NCBI GenBank assembly: GCA_902462035.1
Contig: CABQAC010000001.1
Location: 1 to 27,310, forward strand
Length of the DNA stretch: 27,310 nt
Reading direction: 5' to 3'
Origin: an uncultured Eubacteriales bacterium
Lineage (GTDB): Bacteria > Bacillota > Clostridia > Oscillospirales > Acutalibacteraceae
Within the stretch, counting starts at the first letter, position 1; every line of letters begins with the position of its first letter. Positions 1 to 7,412 of this stretch are shown piece by piece. The notes below the pieces were generated by a model. That model saw nothing but the letters and a program-made list of their open reading frames with translations, had not been told where the DNA came from and did not search any database. Both the position numbers and the translations under genes were made by a program.

Positions 1-434
1 AAACGGCGGGGTATTTCCGCCTGCGGCCCGCCGAACACATAGCGGCGCTCCCCCGCTGTTAAGGCGCGCCTGGCGGCCCCGGCCGGAAAAGGGCGCGCGC
101 CATGCTCCGCGTCCACCCCTACGTTGTGTTCCGATACCGCCAGCGCCACCAGTCCCGTGGTGTGGGTCAGGTTGAAGTGAAAGCCCGGCAAATCCGGAAA
201 ATACGGCTTGCCATGGGGGCCAGCGGCCATGGGCAGTTCAACCGCCTTCGCACCGAAAATGGAAGCGCAGGTCCGGCGCAGCAGTCCTTCCGCCAGCAGC
301 GCCTGCTGCCGGTCGGATTTTCTTCCAATTTGCATCAGCCGCGCTACGCGCTCGCTGGGCAGCATTTCCAGGCAGGCGCGTTCCTGTTCTTCTGTCAAAT
401 GTCCGGCCACTGGCAGCATATAAACATTGCCCAT
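1..434 (-). CDS. Sfp-type 4'-phosphopantetheinyl transferase (C-terminus cut by window edge)
   Basis: The reverse strand is open from an ATG at 434 to the window edge, about 144 residues, with no stop reached. GGAGGA lies 7 nt before this ATG; another ATG 6 nt upstream is too close to that site. Around residues 75-110 it shows GKPYF, a FNLTHT segment and VGVDAEH, the substrate and metal-binding signatures of the Sfp/AcpS superfamily (the usual form is FNxSHS and GxDxE). Family members move the phosphopantetheine arm of coenzyme A onto a serine of carrier proteins in fatty acid, polyketide or peptide synthesis, in the cytoplasm. The C-terminal half, with the second metal-ligand helix (WxxKEA), lies outside the window, so completeness cannot be judged. 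It is divergent from pdaA with about 157 nt between them. Confidence 0.85.
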   Translation of the reverse strand, partial: MGNVYMLPVAGHLTEEQERACLEMLPSERVARLMQIGRKSDRQQALLAEGLLRRTCASIFGAKAVELPMAAGPHGKPYFPDLPGFHFNLTHTTGLVALAVSEHNVGVDAEHGARPFPAGAARRALTAGERRYVFGGPQAEIPRR

Positions 435-591
435 CCGCATTTCCTCCTTGTTCTTTCTTCCTCACAGTGACAAAGGTCTCCATACTGCGTCATATTTTTT
501 ACCCATGCCAAGTATAAATAAAACAATCCCGCTTCCGCCATTCCTACTAAATTTGACGCCGCGCGGGAGGCGTGGAAAGGCATGGTCAGAA

Positions 592-1449
592 ATGTATCTT
601 ATCATCCGCAAAAAGCACGTGATCTCCGCCGCCCTTTGCATTGTCCTGGCGCTGGCCGTCGGTATCTTTTTTACCGTACGTGCCAACCAAAACACCGTAT
701 CGGCGGCCGCCGCCAACACCAACTGGGGGCTTAGCTTTCAAAAGGACGGCGCCAAACCGGTGGGAAACGCCTCGCCGGAGTTCCTCAAGCAGTACGATTC
801 CTATTATGTGGGCCCCGGCCAAGATAAGGTCATCTACCTGACCTTTGACGCCGGGTACGAAAACGGTTATACCCCCGCCATACTGGACGCGCTGAAAAAG
901 CACGACGTCAAGGCCACCTTCTTTGTGGTTGGCAATTACATTTCCAGCAACCCGGATCTGATAAAACGCATGGTGGCGGAAGGGCACACCGTGGGCAACC
1001 ATACCCATTCCCACCCTGACATGTCCAAAATTTCCAGTATGGATTCCTTCCAGCGGGAATTGCAGTCGCTGGAACAGCTGTACAAGGATACCACCGGCCA
1101 AGATATGGAAAAATTTTACCGCCCGCCCCAAGGCAAGTTCAGCGAGGAAAACCTAAAGATGGCAAAAGAGCTGGGTTACCAGACGGTTTTTTGGAGCCTT
1201 GCCTATGTAGACTGGTATGTGGATAACCAGCCGACCAAAGAACAGGCGTTTTCCAAACTGCTTCCCCGCATCCATCCCAACGCGGTAGTTCTGCTGCACA
1301 GCACCTCCAAAACAAACGCGGAGATACTGGATGAACTGCTGACCAAGTGGAAGGAAATGGGCTACACCTTCGGCACCCTGCAGCAGCTGACCCAAAGCTC
1401 TACCACCACATCTTCCCAAGCACCCGCCCCCACTTCCTCCGCCGCGTAA
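592..1449 (+). CDS. pdaA: PdaA-type polysaccharide (peptidoglycan N-acetylmuramic acid) deacetylase
   Basis: 285 residues from the ATG at 592, preceded by GGAAAGG at 574-580. The open frame runs further upstream, but that part has no family similarity and overlaps the sfp promoter zone. Residues about 9-28 form a membrane anchor or signal segment (RKK then a hydrophobic run). The NodB domain follows: TFDAGYENG (Asp86), the HTHSHPD metal site (His137, His141), RPPQG (177-181), the stretch GYQTVFWS-AYVDW (196-208) and LLHS (His236). TFDAG instead of TFDDG, with YVDW, is characteristic of PdaA, which makes muramic delta-lactam in spore cortex peptidoglycan by removing the acetyl group from N-acetylmuramic acid outside the membrane. 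A Ser/Thr/Ala/Pro-rich tail (268-285) is probably disordered. Spore formation is inferred from the family. Confidence 0.92.
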   Translation: MYLIIRKKHVISAALCIVLALAVGIFFTVRANQNTVSAAAANTNWGLSFQKDGAKPVGNASPEFLKQYDSYYVGPGQDKVIYLTFDAGYENGYTPAILDALKKHDVKATFFVVGNYISSNPDLIKRMVAEGHTVGNHTHSHPDMSKISSMDSFQRELQSLEQLYKDTTGQDMEKFYRPPQGKFSEENLKMAKELGYQTVFWSLAYVDWYVDNQPTKEQAFSKLLPRIHPNAVVLLHSTSKTNAEILDELLTKWKEMGYTFGTLQQLTQSSTTTSSQAPAPTSSAA

Positions 1450-1490
1450 AAGCAAGCGTCCGGGCCGAACCGGCCCGGACGCTTGCTTTT
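1448..1490. terminator. Bidirectional terminator between pdaA and yqeY
   Basis: Two perfectly complementary 20-nt arms (1448-1467 and 1471-1490) enclose a 3-nt loop. The plus-strand copy ends in TTTTT and the minus-strand copy also ends in TTTT. It overlaps the pdaA stop codon and ends 3 nt from the yqeY stop, so it serves both convergent genes. Confidence 0.93.
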
Positions 1491-1493
1491 TGT

Positions 1494-1943
1494 TCATCCG
1501 CCCAGCGTCTCCATCACCAGCCGGTTAACCAGCGAGCCGTCCGCTTTGCCTTTTACCAGCGGCATCAGGTTTTTCATCACCTTCCCTTTGTCCCTGGGTG
1601 TGGGCGCGGTAAGCCCCAGCTGTTCCAAGACCTGGGCGATTTGGGCTCGGATGTCCGCCTCGCTCATGCTTTGGGGAGCGAATTCGGCCAGGACCGACAG
1701 CTTGAACCGGCATTCCTCCGCGATGTCTGTCCTACCGGCGGGAGCGCTTTCCAGCGTTTCCTTGGTCTGCTTTATTTCCCGCAGTACCACCGCGTTTTCT
1801 TCTTCTTCGGTCAGTTCCGCCCGTTTATCGATGGTTTTGGCTTTCAAAGCGGCCAGCAACAGCGAAAGGCAGTCCTTCCGCGCCCTTTCCCCCGCTTTCA
1901 TTGCTTTGACCATCTCCGCCCGGACCTGTTCGGTTTTCGTCAT
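1494..1943 (-). CDS. yqeY: GatB/YqeY domain protein
   Basis: 149 residues starting at the ATG at 1943, chosen because GGGGAGG ends 7 nt before it; an ATG 36 nt upstream has no ribosome site. The sequence begins MTKTEQVRAEMVKAMKAGE and is rich in charged helices, with RKDCLSLLLAALK near residue 21 and KGKVMKNLMPLVKGKADG near 119. This matches the stand-alone YqeY family, whose fold is the tRNA-binding tail domain of GatB amidotransferase. The length (about 150) is normal. The molecular role of YqeY is not established; a link to tRNA or translation is only inferred from the fold. It is soluble and appears monocistronic. Confidence 0.9.
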   Translation of the reverse strand: MTKTEQVRAEMVKAMKAGERARKDCLSLLLAALKAKTIDKRAELTEEEENAVVLREIKQTKETLESAPAGRTDIAEECRFKLSVLAEFAPQSMSEADIRAQIAQVLEQLGLTAPTPRDKGKVMKNLMPLVKGKADGSLVNRLVMETLGG

Positions 1944-2065
1944 ATCGGTTTCCTCCCCATCTTGCCGCGCCTGTTTCAAGCGCCTTTGAACCGGTTGAAG
2001 TGTTGCAGCCGTCTATTTGCATCGAATTTATAAACAGAATTCTCCTGATAAGCCCTCATTAATGA

Positions 2066-2170
2066 TTATGATTCACCGCAAGAATGGCTTTCAATCATGT
2101 TCTCCCGCATATTGCCTTCTGTCTTGTCATACTCCTTCCTTTCGCGGGTAAAGGCAAGGTACCATTTCAT
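2066..2170 (-). CDS. Possible 34-residue ORF or gene remnant
   Basis: An ATG at 2170 opens a frame beginning MKWYLAFTRERKEY and ending SCGES before a TAA at 2066. The same frame stays open about 14 codons further upstream and reads hydrophobic there (KGVVGIVFCDFAVMKWYLAF), which resembles a membrane segment followed by a charged tail. No clear ribosome site precedes the ATG. A TTGCCG-17-TATAAT promoter lies just upstream on this strand. It could be a small membrane protein or the end of a decayed gene; the family is not recognised. Confidence 0.25.
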   Translation of the reverse strand: MKWYLAFTRERKEYDKTEGNMRENMIESHSCGES

Positions 2171-2286
2171 CACCGCAAAATCACAAAAGACGATACCAAC
2201 AACACCTTTTAGATAAGAGTATTATACCCCCTTCCAGCAAAATCGGCAAGGACACGATAAAACATCTCTGACACAGAAAAACAAAC

Positions 2287-2303
2287 GAAAACGCTAAGCG
2301 TTT
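2287..2303. promoter_or_regulatory. Inverted repeat, possible TetR operator
   Basis: AAAACGCT and AGCGTTTT are perfect 8-bp arms around a single A, and the pairing extends outward with one bulged base. It lies about 40 bp upstream of the -35 box at 2344. TetR-family proteins bind such palindromes and a TetR gene sits in the unit downstream; the link is inference. Confidence 0.35.
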
Positions 2304-2343
2304 TGTTTACGCCGCTATGATATATGTACCTCCAGCGCAAACA

Positions 2344-2372
2344 TTGACAAAGGCTTGTAAACGCCGTATATT
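2344..2372 (+). promoter_or_regulatory. Sigma-70-type promoter for the 2570-4200 unit
   Basis: TTGACA at 2344-2349, a 17-nt spacer, then TATATT at 2367-2372. The -35 is perfect and the -10 has one mismatch to the sigma-A consensus. The start would lie near 2379, leaving a leader of about 190 nt. Confidence 0.6.
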
Positions 2373-2509
2373 GTCACTATTCCTCCCAAAAATGCGCAGC
2401 GGAATTTTGATGACGGCCTGTTAGCAGATGCGGACAAGTTCCATCGCTCTGGCACGATAAGAATATTATTTTCCGTTTTACAAATCAACATGTTTTTGTG
2501 TTCGTGTCG

Positions 2510-2538
2510 TTCGATTCGATCTGTGAGCCTGCTATAAT
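2510..2538 (+). promoter_or_regulatory. Second, gene-proximal promoter
   Basis: A perfect TATAAT at 2533-2538 is preceded by a weak -35 (TTCGAT, 2510-2515) at 17 nt. It lies 32 nt before the start codon at 2570. Confidence 0.45.
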
Positions 2539-2569
2539 GAAACCATCAAAACAAAGGGGGTTCATAAAT

Positions 2570-2926
2570 ATGAACACAGATAAAATTTTCGCGGAGTCCA
2601 TCGCAAATCAATACGCGCCAAAAGATACCTCTAAGGTGGTTGCTCTTAAAAAATTAGACAGAAAAGCAAAACGCCCCTCTGATATTTTCGGGTACGCCTT
2701 TGGCATCGTTTCCGCTCTTGTTTTAGGCTTGGGGATGTGCCTTTCCATGGGCGTGATTGGCGGAGCTACACCGGTCTTCTTCGTCGCAGGCATTGCAATT
2801 GGTGTTTTGGGAATTGTGGGCGTCAGTATCAACTACCCGATTTTCAAAAAAATGCGGGCAAGCGGAATGAAAAAATATGCCAATGATATTATGCTTCTGG
2901 CAAAGGACATCAGCGAAAAGGAATAA
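2570..2926 (+). CDS. Small two-helix membrane protein, function unknown
   Basis: 118 residues from the ATG at 2570, with AAAGGGGG at 2553-2560 as ribosome site; a longer frame from 2498 has none. The N-terminal third is charged and soluble (residues 1-36). Two hydrophobic segments follow at about 40-65 (FGYAFGIVSALVLGLGMCL) and 70-93, then a basic linker (FKKMRAS) and an amphipathic tail ending DISEKE. This pattern recurs in an uncharacterised Firmicutes family next to TetR genes; I do not know a function. The stop is 30 nt before the GTG start of the TetR gene, so the two are probably cotranscribed. Base composition is lower in GC than in pdaA or the GH127 gene. Confidence 0.75.
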   Translation: MNTDKIFAESIANQYAPKDTSKVVALKKLDRKAKRPSDIFGYAFGIVSALVLGLGMCLSMGVIGGATPVFFVAGIAIGVLGIVGVSINYPIFKKMRASGMKKYANDIMLLAKDISEKE

Positions 2927-2956
2927 GCATTGCGTTACAAGATGGGGGGCGGCGCC

Positions 2957-3535
2957 GTGAACAAGTCCGAAAGCAAATATTTCAATACCTCCGTCCGGAT
3001 GGATGAGGCTTTTTTAGAATTGCTGGGCCGCAAGGAATTCGAGTATATCACAATAAAAGAAATATGCTCCGCGTCCGGTGTAAACCGTTCTACCTTTTAC
3101 CTGCATTATGAAACGCTGAATGATTTGCTGATCGAAACGGCAGAGTATATCAACAACAAGTTCTTCTCTTACTTCGAGCATATTGATTTCCATCCTTCGG
3201 ATATTGTCGTTGCTCCAAAGGAATCTCTGAATTTTATCACGCCGGAATTTTTGACGCCTTGGCTTTCTTTTATAAAGGAGAACAAACGCCTGTATGGCAC
3301 CATACTAAAACGCTATGACACGCTGCGATTGAGCGAAAGCTATGCTCCCATTATGAAAAAGGTCATCCATCCTATTCTTGAACGCTTTGAGATAAGCGAT
3401 GATAATAAGCAATATATTATGCCATTTTATTTGGAGGGATTAAACGCTATTATTAAGGAGTGGATCAGACAAGATTGTAAAAAGGACATGGATGAGCTTA
3501 TGAAAATAATTATGGATTGCGTGGTTCCAAAATGA
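2957..3535 (+). CDS. TetR/AcrR-family transcriptional regulator
   Basis: 192 residues from the GTG at 2957, chosen because a G-rich ribosome site (2944-2949) lies 7 nt before it; a TTG at 2930 and an ATG at 2942 are in frame but poorly placed. The N-terminus begins NKSESKYFNTSVRMDEAFLELL and carries the helix-turn-helix TIKEICSASGVNRSTFYLHYETLNDLL (about residues 33-59), the classic TetR pattern ending in FYxHY. The C-terminal half is helical and would bind a ligand or form the dimer. It ends by a 4-nt ATGA overlap with the next gene, so it probably controls this unit and perhaps itself. The ligand is unknown. Confidence 0.88.
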   Translation: MNKSESKYFNTSVRMDEAFLELLGRKEFEYITIKEICSASGVNRSTFYLHYETLNDLLIETAEYINNKFFSYFEHIDFHPSDIVVAPKESLNFITPEFLTPWLSFIKENKRLYGTILKRYDTLRLSESYAPIMKKVIHPILERFEISDDNKQYIMPFYLEGLNAIIKEWIRQDCKKDMDELMKIIMDCVVPK

Positions 3536-4200
3536 ACGCGAAGCCCTTGCTGTGCGCACTCAAAAAAGACAGCATAATGCGAATCTTTCTTTCCTCCGCG
3601 GTCTCCTTTATCGCAACGATGACCTTTTTCGCGTACAATTTTGTGATGGGGATTTTGTTGCGTTCTGTCTGGAATTTCAGTATTAGCTTTTACTATCTGC
3701 TTCTTGTACTTCTTCGAGCCTTCATCCTTTTTAACGAAAAGAAATGGGTGACATTGGCCGCCCGAGAAAGAGCCGCTAAGAGGATTCGCCTATTCAACAG
3801 CATCTGCCGGATGCTAATATTCGTAGATATTGCGCTGATTGTTCCAATTTCTCTTTTGGTGCTGTCGCAAAGAAGCGTTGCAATAGGGACGATACCAGCA
3901 ATCGCAACGGCAGCCTATACTACCTATAAAGTCATATTTTCTGTAGTGAATTACAAAAAGGCAAGAAAGCACGAAAACCTATCGGTATATGGATTGAAAA
4001 TCATCCATCTTAAAGATGCCATCGTATCTGTTTTGACGTTACAAAACACAATGGTAATGGTTTTTGGAACAGGAAGCTCCATGCTGCCGCTCACAGCAAG
4101 CACCAGCGCGGCAATGCTGATAGGAATGGTTATACTGACCCTGCTGCTGTTGCACAGAGGCCGCAAATTGCCTGATGAAATTACCAATTCGATCAGGTGA
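3532..4200 (+). CDS. Polytopic membrane protein, function unknown
   Basis: 222 residues. The ATG overlaps the TetR stop codon (ATGA), which points to translational coupling. Hydrophobic stretches appear at about residues 18-40, 44-62, 88-112, 117-140, 165-185 and 190-212, so roughly six membrane helices, separated by basic loops (ARERAAKRIR, NYKKARKHEN). No transporter motif (Walker, ABC, MFS or MATE signature) is visible. Genes beside TetR regulators are often export or resistance functions, but nothing here proves transport. Codon and base usage is as AT-rich as the two preceding genes, so all three may have been acquired together. Confidence 0.72.
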   Translation: MNAKPLLCALKKDSIMRIFLSSAVSFIATMTFFAYNFVMGILLRSVWNFSISFYYLLLVLLRAFILFNEKKWVTLAARERAAKRIRLFNSICRMLIFVDIALIVPISLLVLSQRSVAIGTIPAIATAAYTTYKVIFSVVNYKKARKHENLSVYGLKIIHLKDAIVSVLTLQNTMVMVFGTGSSMLPLTASTSAAMLIGMVILTLLLLHRGRKLPDEITNSIR

Positions 4201-4646
4201 TGCGAGAAGCAATACGATTAAACGCCCTATCTGATAAGCACACGCAAATTAAAGCGCGTCACCGCTTGAAAGATAAAACCGCCTCCACCGCCCCTTTCTG
4301 AACAAGGATACAGATAAATACCGCCCCTTTTTGTAGGTTGCGCCGCCGTATATGGGTAACACCATAGCGGCGATAGCAGCTATTTTACTTTAACACCCAA
4401 AGGGCTTTATATCTTTTTGCTTCCTGTTACCGTTCTTTCTAAACCATTGCGCCCTTGGGGTACCAAAAGCTGTATTTTCCCCATTCTCAGGCATAAAACA
4501 ACGCCGGTAACCTGTAAAAACCTAGTGTTTGTACGGGTTTCCGGCGTTATTCTTGTCTCGCTCCATTACGAAACACATTGACGAAGAGAGATTATTCTAC
4601 TGTTTTTATTATCATCAATTCCGGAAAAGCGCACAACAGCCGGTTT
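4201..4646. other. Intergenic region with no gene seen
   Basis: About 446 nt between convergent genes. It contains a weak imperfect stem at about 4342-4375 and the long hairpin at 4500-4548. I see no convincing frame, promoter or RNA gene in the rest. Confidence 0.6.
4500..4548 (-). terminator. Hairpin downstream of the GH127 gene
   Basis: Two 17-nt arms (4500-4516 and 4532-4548) pair with two mismatches around a 15-nt loop. On the minus strand the stem is followed by GTTTTATG, a modest U-rich tail. It lies about 100 nt past the stop of the minus-strand glycosidase gene. Confidence 0.55.
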
Positions 4647-6350
4647 TCAATCTTTCAGGCCGCAGTCAAAGTACAGAAAATACGGTTCGTATTCCGCGTA
4701 CTCGTAAAACGGGCGGAACCACAGCTCGGGGTGGCCTTTCACCCGGTAATGCAGCCCGCGGGTGTTTTCCAGCCCTTCAGTCACCGAAAGGCCGTCCACC
4801 AGCTTCTGTGCCTCGGTCAGCTTCATGGGCACGTCGGTTTTCGCCGCCAGCGCCACCGGCCCGTCCATCACCGCGCAGGGCTTGCCCGCAGCGGGGTCCA
4901 GCCTGCTGACCCACAGCCGCCGGGGAAGAATCAATTCCACGCGGTTGCCGTCGTTCCATTCCCGCCGGACAACCATCCAGCCGTTTTGTATTTGTTCTTT
5001 CTGCCGCGCGCCGTTGACAAACAAAGATAACGGCTCCGTTACCCAGCCAGGCACCCGGAAGGAAAGTGAAAAGCATGATGGGCGGTCTAGCGAAACGGTG
5101 AGGACCGTACGGTCATCTTCCGGGTATTCGGTCTCCTGCCGCACTTGCACGTCGCCGTCCGCGCCGCGCCATGTCAAGGCGGATGGGATATACTGGCTGA
5201 CATACAGCCCCGCGTCATCGTGGAAATAAATCAGCCGGGGCAGTTCAGCCACAGCCAGCGGCCGGGTGCCGGTGCAGCAGGTCCAGCCCGCCTGCCGGTT
5301 GATCTTTTTCGCGTCGTACAGGTTGTAGTCGGAATAGTAGATGACCTTACCGTCGCTTGTCATGGGAATGGTGGCCACCGTAGCGTTATAAATCAGCCGT
5401 TCGGTCCAGTCGCCGTACTTCGCCTCGCCGGTAAACCGCATCAGGTATTTTTCCAGCCGGTAAACCGCATAGGAACAGCACTGGGTCTCAAAGCTGTCGT
5501 GGCCGGTTTTCAGCGCGTGAATCATCCGGTCCAGCGGCATGATATGTTCGAATTCCGAACCGAATCCGCCGGTGCAGTAAGTTTGGGTACGGGTCATAAA
5601 GCGGTGGAACCGCTCCATCGCCTCCAGGTAATAGGGGTCGCCCTTAACCTCGTAGGCCATGGCGGCGCTGTTGAAGGAATTAACGTGGCTGTACGCGTGG
5701 CAGAATTCCGAAAAAAGGCCCGCTTTCGGCTTTTTGGGGAAGGGATCTTCACCCTTATAGAACAAATCCCAATACTCGCGGTATTCCCAGTATTCCGCGG
5801 CCTGCCTGGCTTTTTCGTACCCCGTGGCCCGGTAAGCGCGGTAAAGCGATTCGGGCATGGTATACCATTCGTGTCCGTTGTCCCCAAACAGGTTGGTACG
5901 GTCCATCTTTTCCGCCGCCAGGTCAACCAGGTCCCGGATATGCTTTTCCATCCCAAAGGTACCGCAGTATTCCATCACGTCCAAATAGCCCTGCAGCATT
6001 TTTTCAAAGGCATAAAAAGATTCTTTGCCCAACACCTTTTCCTGCAGAATTTTATAACATTCCAGCCAGCCTTTGACCATCAGGCTGATCTTATCCCGGT
6101 ATGCTTCCAGCCTGGTGATGGCATACATCCGCGCATGGGCAGAAAGCCACTGCCCCAGCAGCCCCATGCCGTGGTGCTGTTCGAACCAGCCGGTGTAATG
6201 CACGCCGCCCGCCGGCAGGCCGGCCAGTTCCCGCAATTGTTTGAGCATGTTGTCCACCGGAATGTTCAAGTAGAAGGCCATGGTCTCCTCCACCGAATCC
6301 CGCACCAATCCATCCAGGAGCGTTACGTCGCCATAATCAAAACTTATCAT
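4647..6350 (-). CDS. GH127-family glycoside hydrolase (beta-L-arabinofuranosidase-like, DUF1680)
   Basis: 567 residues; the ATG at 6350 follows AGGGGA. No signal peptide is visible, so a cytoplasmic enzyme acting on imported oligosaccharides is likely. The first about 380 residues have the (alpha/alpha)6-barrel look of GH127 (HGMGLLGQWLSAHARMY near 60-76; GHEWYTMPESLYRAY near 159-173), and the remainder reads as beta-sandwich. The known family uses a glutamate and a zinc-held cysteine cluster. Matching residues here appear to be Glu288, Cys291/Cys292 in SFETQCCSY and Cys358/Cys359 in WTCCTGTRP. Spacing differs from the usual ETC and CCPGN forms, so the exact substrate may differ. It is divergent from a GNAT gene, has its own promoter, and lies near two other carbohydrate-type hydrolases. 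Confidence 0.83.
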   Translation of the reverse strand: MISFDYGDVTLLDGLVRDSVEETMAFYLNIPVDNMLKQLRELAGLPAGGVHYTGWFEQHHGMGLLGQWLSAHARMYAITRLEAYRDKISLMVKGWLECYKILQEKVLGKESFYAFEKMLQGYLDVMEYCGTFGMEKHIRDLVDLAAEKMDRTNLFGDNGHEWYTMPESLYRAYRATGYEKARQAAEYWEYREYWDLFYKGEDPFPKKPKAGLFSEFCHAYSHVNSFNSAAMAYEVKGDPYYLEAMERFHRFMTRTQTYCTGGFGSEFEHIMPLDRMIHALKTGHDSFETQCCSYAVYRLEKYLMRFTGEAKYGDWTERLIYNATVATIPMTSDGKVIYYSDYNLYDAKKINRQAGWTCCTGTRPLAVAELPRLIYFHDDAGLYVSQYIPSALTWRGADGDVQVRQETEYPEDDRTVLTVSLDRPSCFSLSFRVPGWVTEPLSLFVNGARQKEQIQNGWMVVRREWNDGNRVELILPRRLWVSRLDPAAGKPCAVMDGPVALAAKTDVPMKLTEAQKLVDGLSVTEGLENTRGLHYRVKGHPELWFRPFYEYAEYEPYFLYFDCGLKD

Positions 6351-6400
6351 ATTTTCCCCTACCTTCCCCGATTCCTTTTTGGGTCATGCTGCTCGTTTTC

Positions 6401-6429
6401 ATCATATCCAAAACCGCAAACCGATGCAA
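6401..6429 (-). promoter_or_regulatory. Promoter of the GH127 gene
   Basis: On the minus strand TTGCAT (6429-6424), a 17-nt spacer and TATGAT (6406-6401). The start would be near 6395, about 45 nt before the ATG. Confidence 0.6.
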
Positions 6430-6482
6430 TGGGCAGTTCTTATAAACCTATGCTATTTTCTTTGGCGGTTATTCCGTATTTC

Positions 6483-6511
6483 TTGCATTCCCGTAACGAA
6501 TCCGGTATGAT
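6483..6511 (+). promoter_or_regulatory. Promoter of the GNAT gene at 6579
   Basis: TTGCAT (6483-6488), a 17-nt spacer and TATGAT (6506-6511): the same two hexamers and spacing as the divergent GH127 promoter. Confidence 0.6.
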
Positions 6512-6578
6512 AAAACCCAAAAGACTCCCGTTATCCAAAAATTCCAGAATGAACGCATGCGTGTAAGGAGGCGTTCGG

Positions 6579-7346
6579 ATGATCGAGATCCCCTATCAGC
6601 AGATGAGCCAAATCGCCCCCCTATTCCGCGGCTGGGAAGAAACCATGGTTTGGTCCTGCCTGCAAGGCTGTATGGGCCGCGCCTGGGCGGATAGCGCCGC
6701 AGCGCCCCGAAGCGCCAGAATCCTCATTGGCGATTTCTGCTTTTTGGCCGGCGCCCCCCAGCAAGCGCTGCTTTGGTCTTTTCCCCAGCCTTTTCCGTCT
6801 TCCTTCCTGCTGTTGGTTCCCCGCAGCCAAAGTTGGGGGGACCTGATTCGTCAAACGCACCCAGCCAGCCAGCCTTTTACCCGGTACGCAATCCGGAAGG
6901 GTACCGTATTTGACCGGAAGCTGCTGGAACGGTATACCCGGCGGCTGCCCGCCGGGTATACGCTGCGCCGCATTGACCGGGCGCTTTATCATACCGTTTT
7001 GCAAACACCCTGGTGCAAAGACTTTTGTTCCCAGTTCCCAAGCTGGGAGTCGTACGCGGCCCATGGGCTTGGTGTGTTGGCCCTGCGCGGCGGCGAAATC
7101 GCCAGCGGCGCTTCCTCCTACACCTACTATAAGGGCGGCATTGAAATCGAAGTAGACACGAACAAGCCCCATACCCGCCAAGGATTAGCGTTAGCCTGCG
7201 CCGCGCAGCTGATTCTCGACTGTTTGGACAAAAATCTGTACCCCAGCTGGGACGCGGCCAATCCGGCCTCGGTTCGCCTGGCGGAAAAGCTGGGCTACCG
7301 CCTTGCGGGGGAATACGAAACATTCTTCCTGCCTCTGGCAAAATAA
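6579..7346 (+). CDS. GNAT-family acetyltransferase (ZmaR-like type)
   Basis: 255 residues; the ATG at 6579 follows TAAGGAGG with a good spacing. The N-terminal half (1-125) is variable. The C-terminal half reads as a GNAT fold: GVLALRGGEIASGASSYTYYKGGIEIEVDT near residues 165-195, the acetyl-CoA loop region THTRQGLALACAAQLI (observed as PHTRQGLALACAAQLI) near 198-213, and NPASVRLAEKLGYRLAGEY near 227-246. The length and the long N-terminal extension fit the GNAT_acetyltran group that includes the zwittermicin resistance protein ZmaR. It would transfer an acetyl group from acetyl-CoA to an amine in the cytoplasm; the substrate is unknown. The gene has its own promoter and ends at a GC-rich hairpin. 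Confidence 0.82.
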   Translation: MIEIPYQQMSQIAPLFRGWEETMVWSCLQGCMGRAWADSAAAPRSARILIGDFCFLAGAPQQALLWSFPQPFPSSFLLLVPRSQSWGDLIRQTHPASQPFTRYAIRKGTVFDRKLLERYTRRLPAGYTLRRIDRALYHTVLQTPWCKDFCSQFPSWESYAAHGLGVLALRGGEIASGASSYTYYKGGIEIEVDTNKPHTRQGLALACAAQLILDCLDKNLYPSWDAANPASVRLAEKLGYRLAGEYETFFLPLAK

Positions 7347-7372
7347 CAGGGGGCGGCCGCTCTTTTCAATTC

Positions 7373-7403
7373 ATAAGCCCCCGCCCAAAGGGCGGGGGCT
7401 TAT
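7373..7403. terminator. GC-rich hairpin between convergent genes
   Basis: ATAAGCCCCCGCCC and its perfect complement enclose AAA. No U tract follows on either strand, so termination efficiency is uncertain. It lies 26 nt past the GNAT stop and 9 nt past the esterase stop. Confidence 0.7.
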
Positions 7404-7412
7404 CGGAGCCGC

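Larger units (their letters stand above)
1944..2569. other. Long intergenic region, AT-richer, no confident gene
   Basis: About 625 nt between yqeY and the next plus-strand gene. It holds a minus-strand promoter-like pair (TTGCCG at 2249-2244, 17 nt, TATAAT at 2226-2221) facing a short open frame, an inverted repeat at 2287-2303, and two plus-strand promoters for the downstream unit. The roughly 190-nt leader from the first promoter to the gene at 2570 shows no coding frame of note. Confidence 0.6.

Noticed and set aside
586..1131. Minus-strand frame of 181 codons
   Set aside because: Antisense of pdaA, which has a complete NodB domain on the plus strand.
4500..4548. Possible integron attC site
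   Set aside because: The hairpin has no GTTRRRY-type end and no integron integrase is present; a terminator explains it.
5145..6566. Long plus-strand open frame of 473 codons
   Set aside because: Antisense of the GH127 gene in GC-rich DNA; no family motif and no ribosome site.
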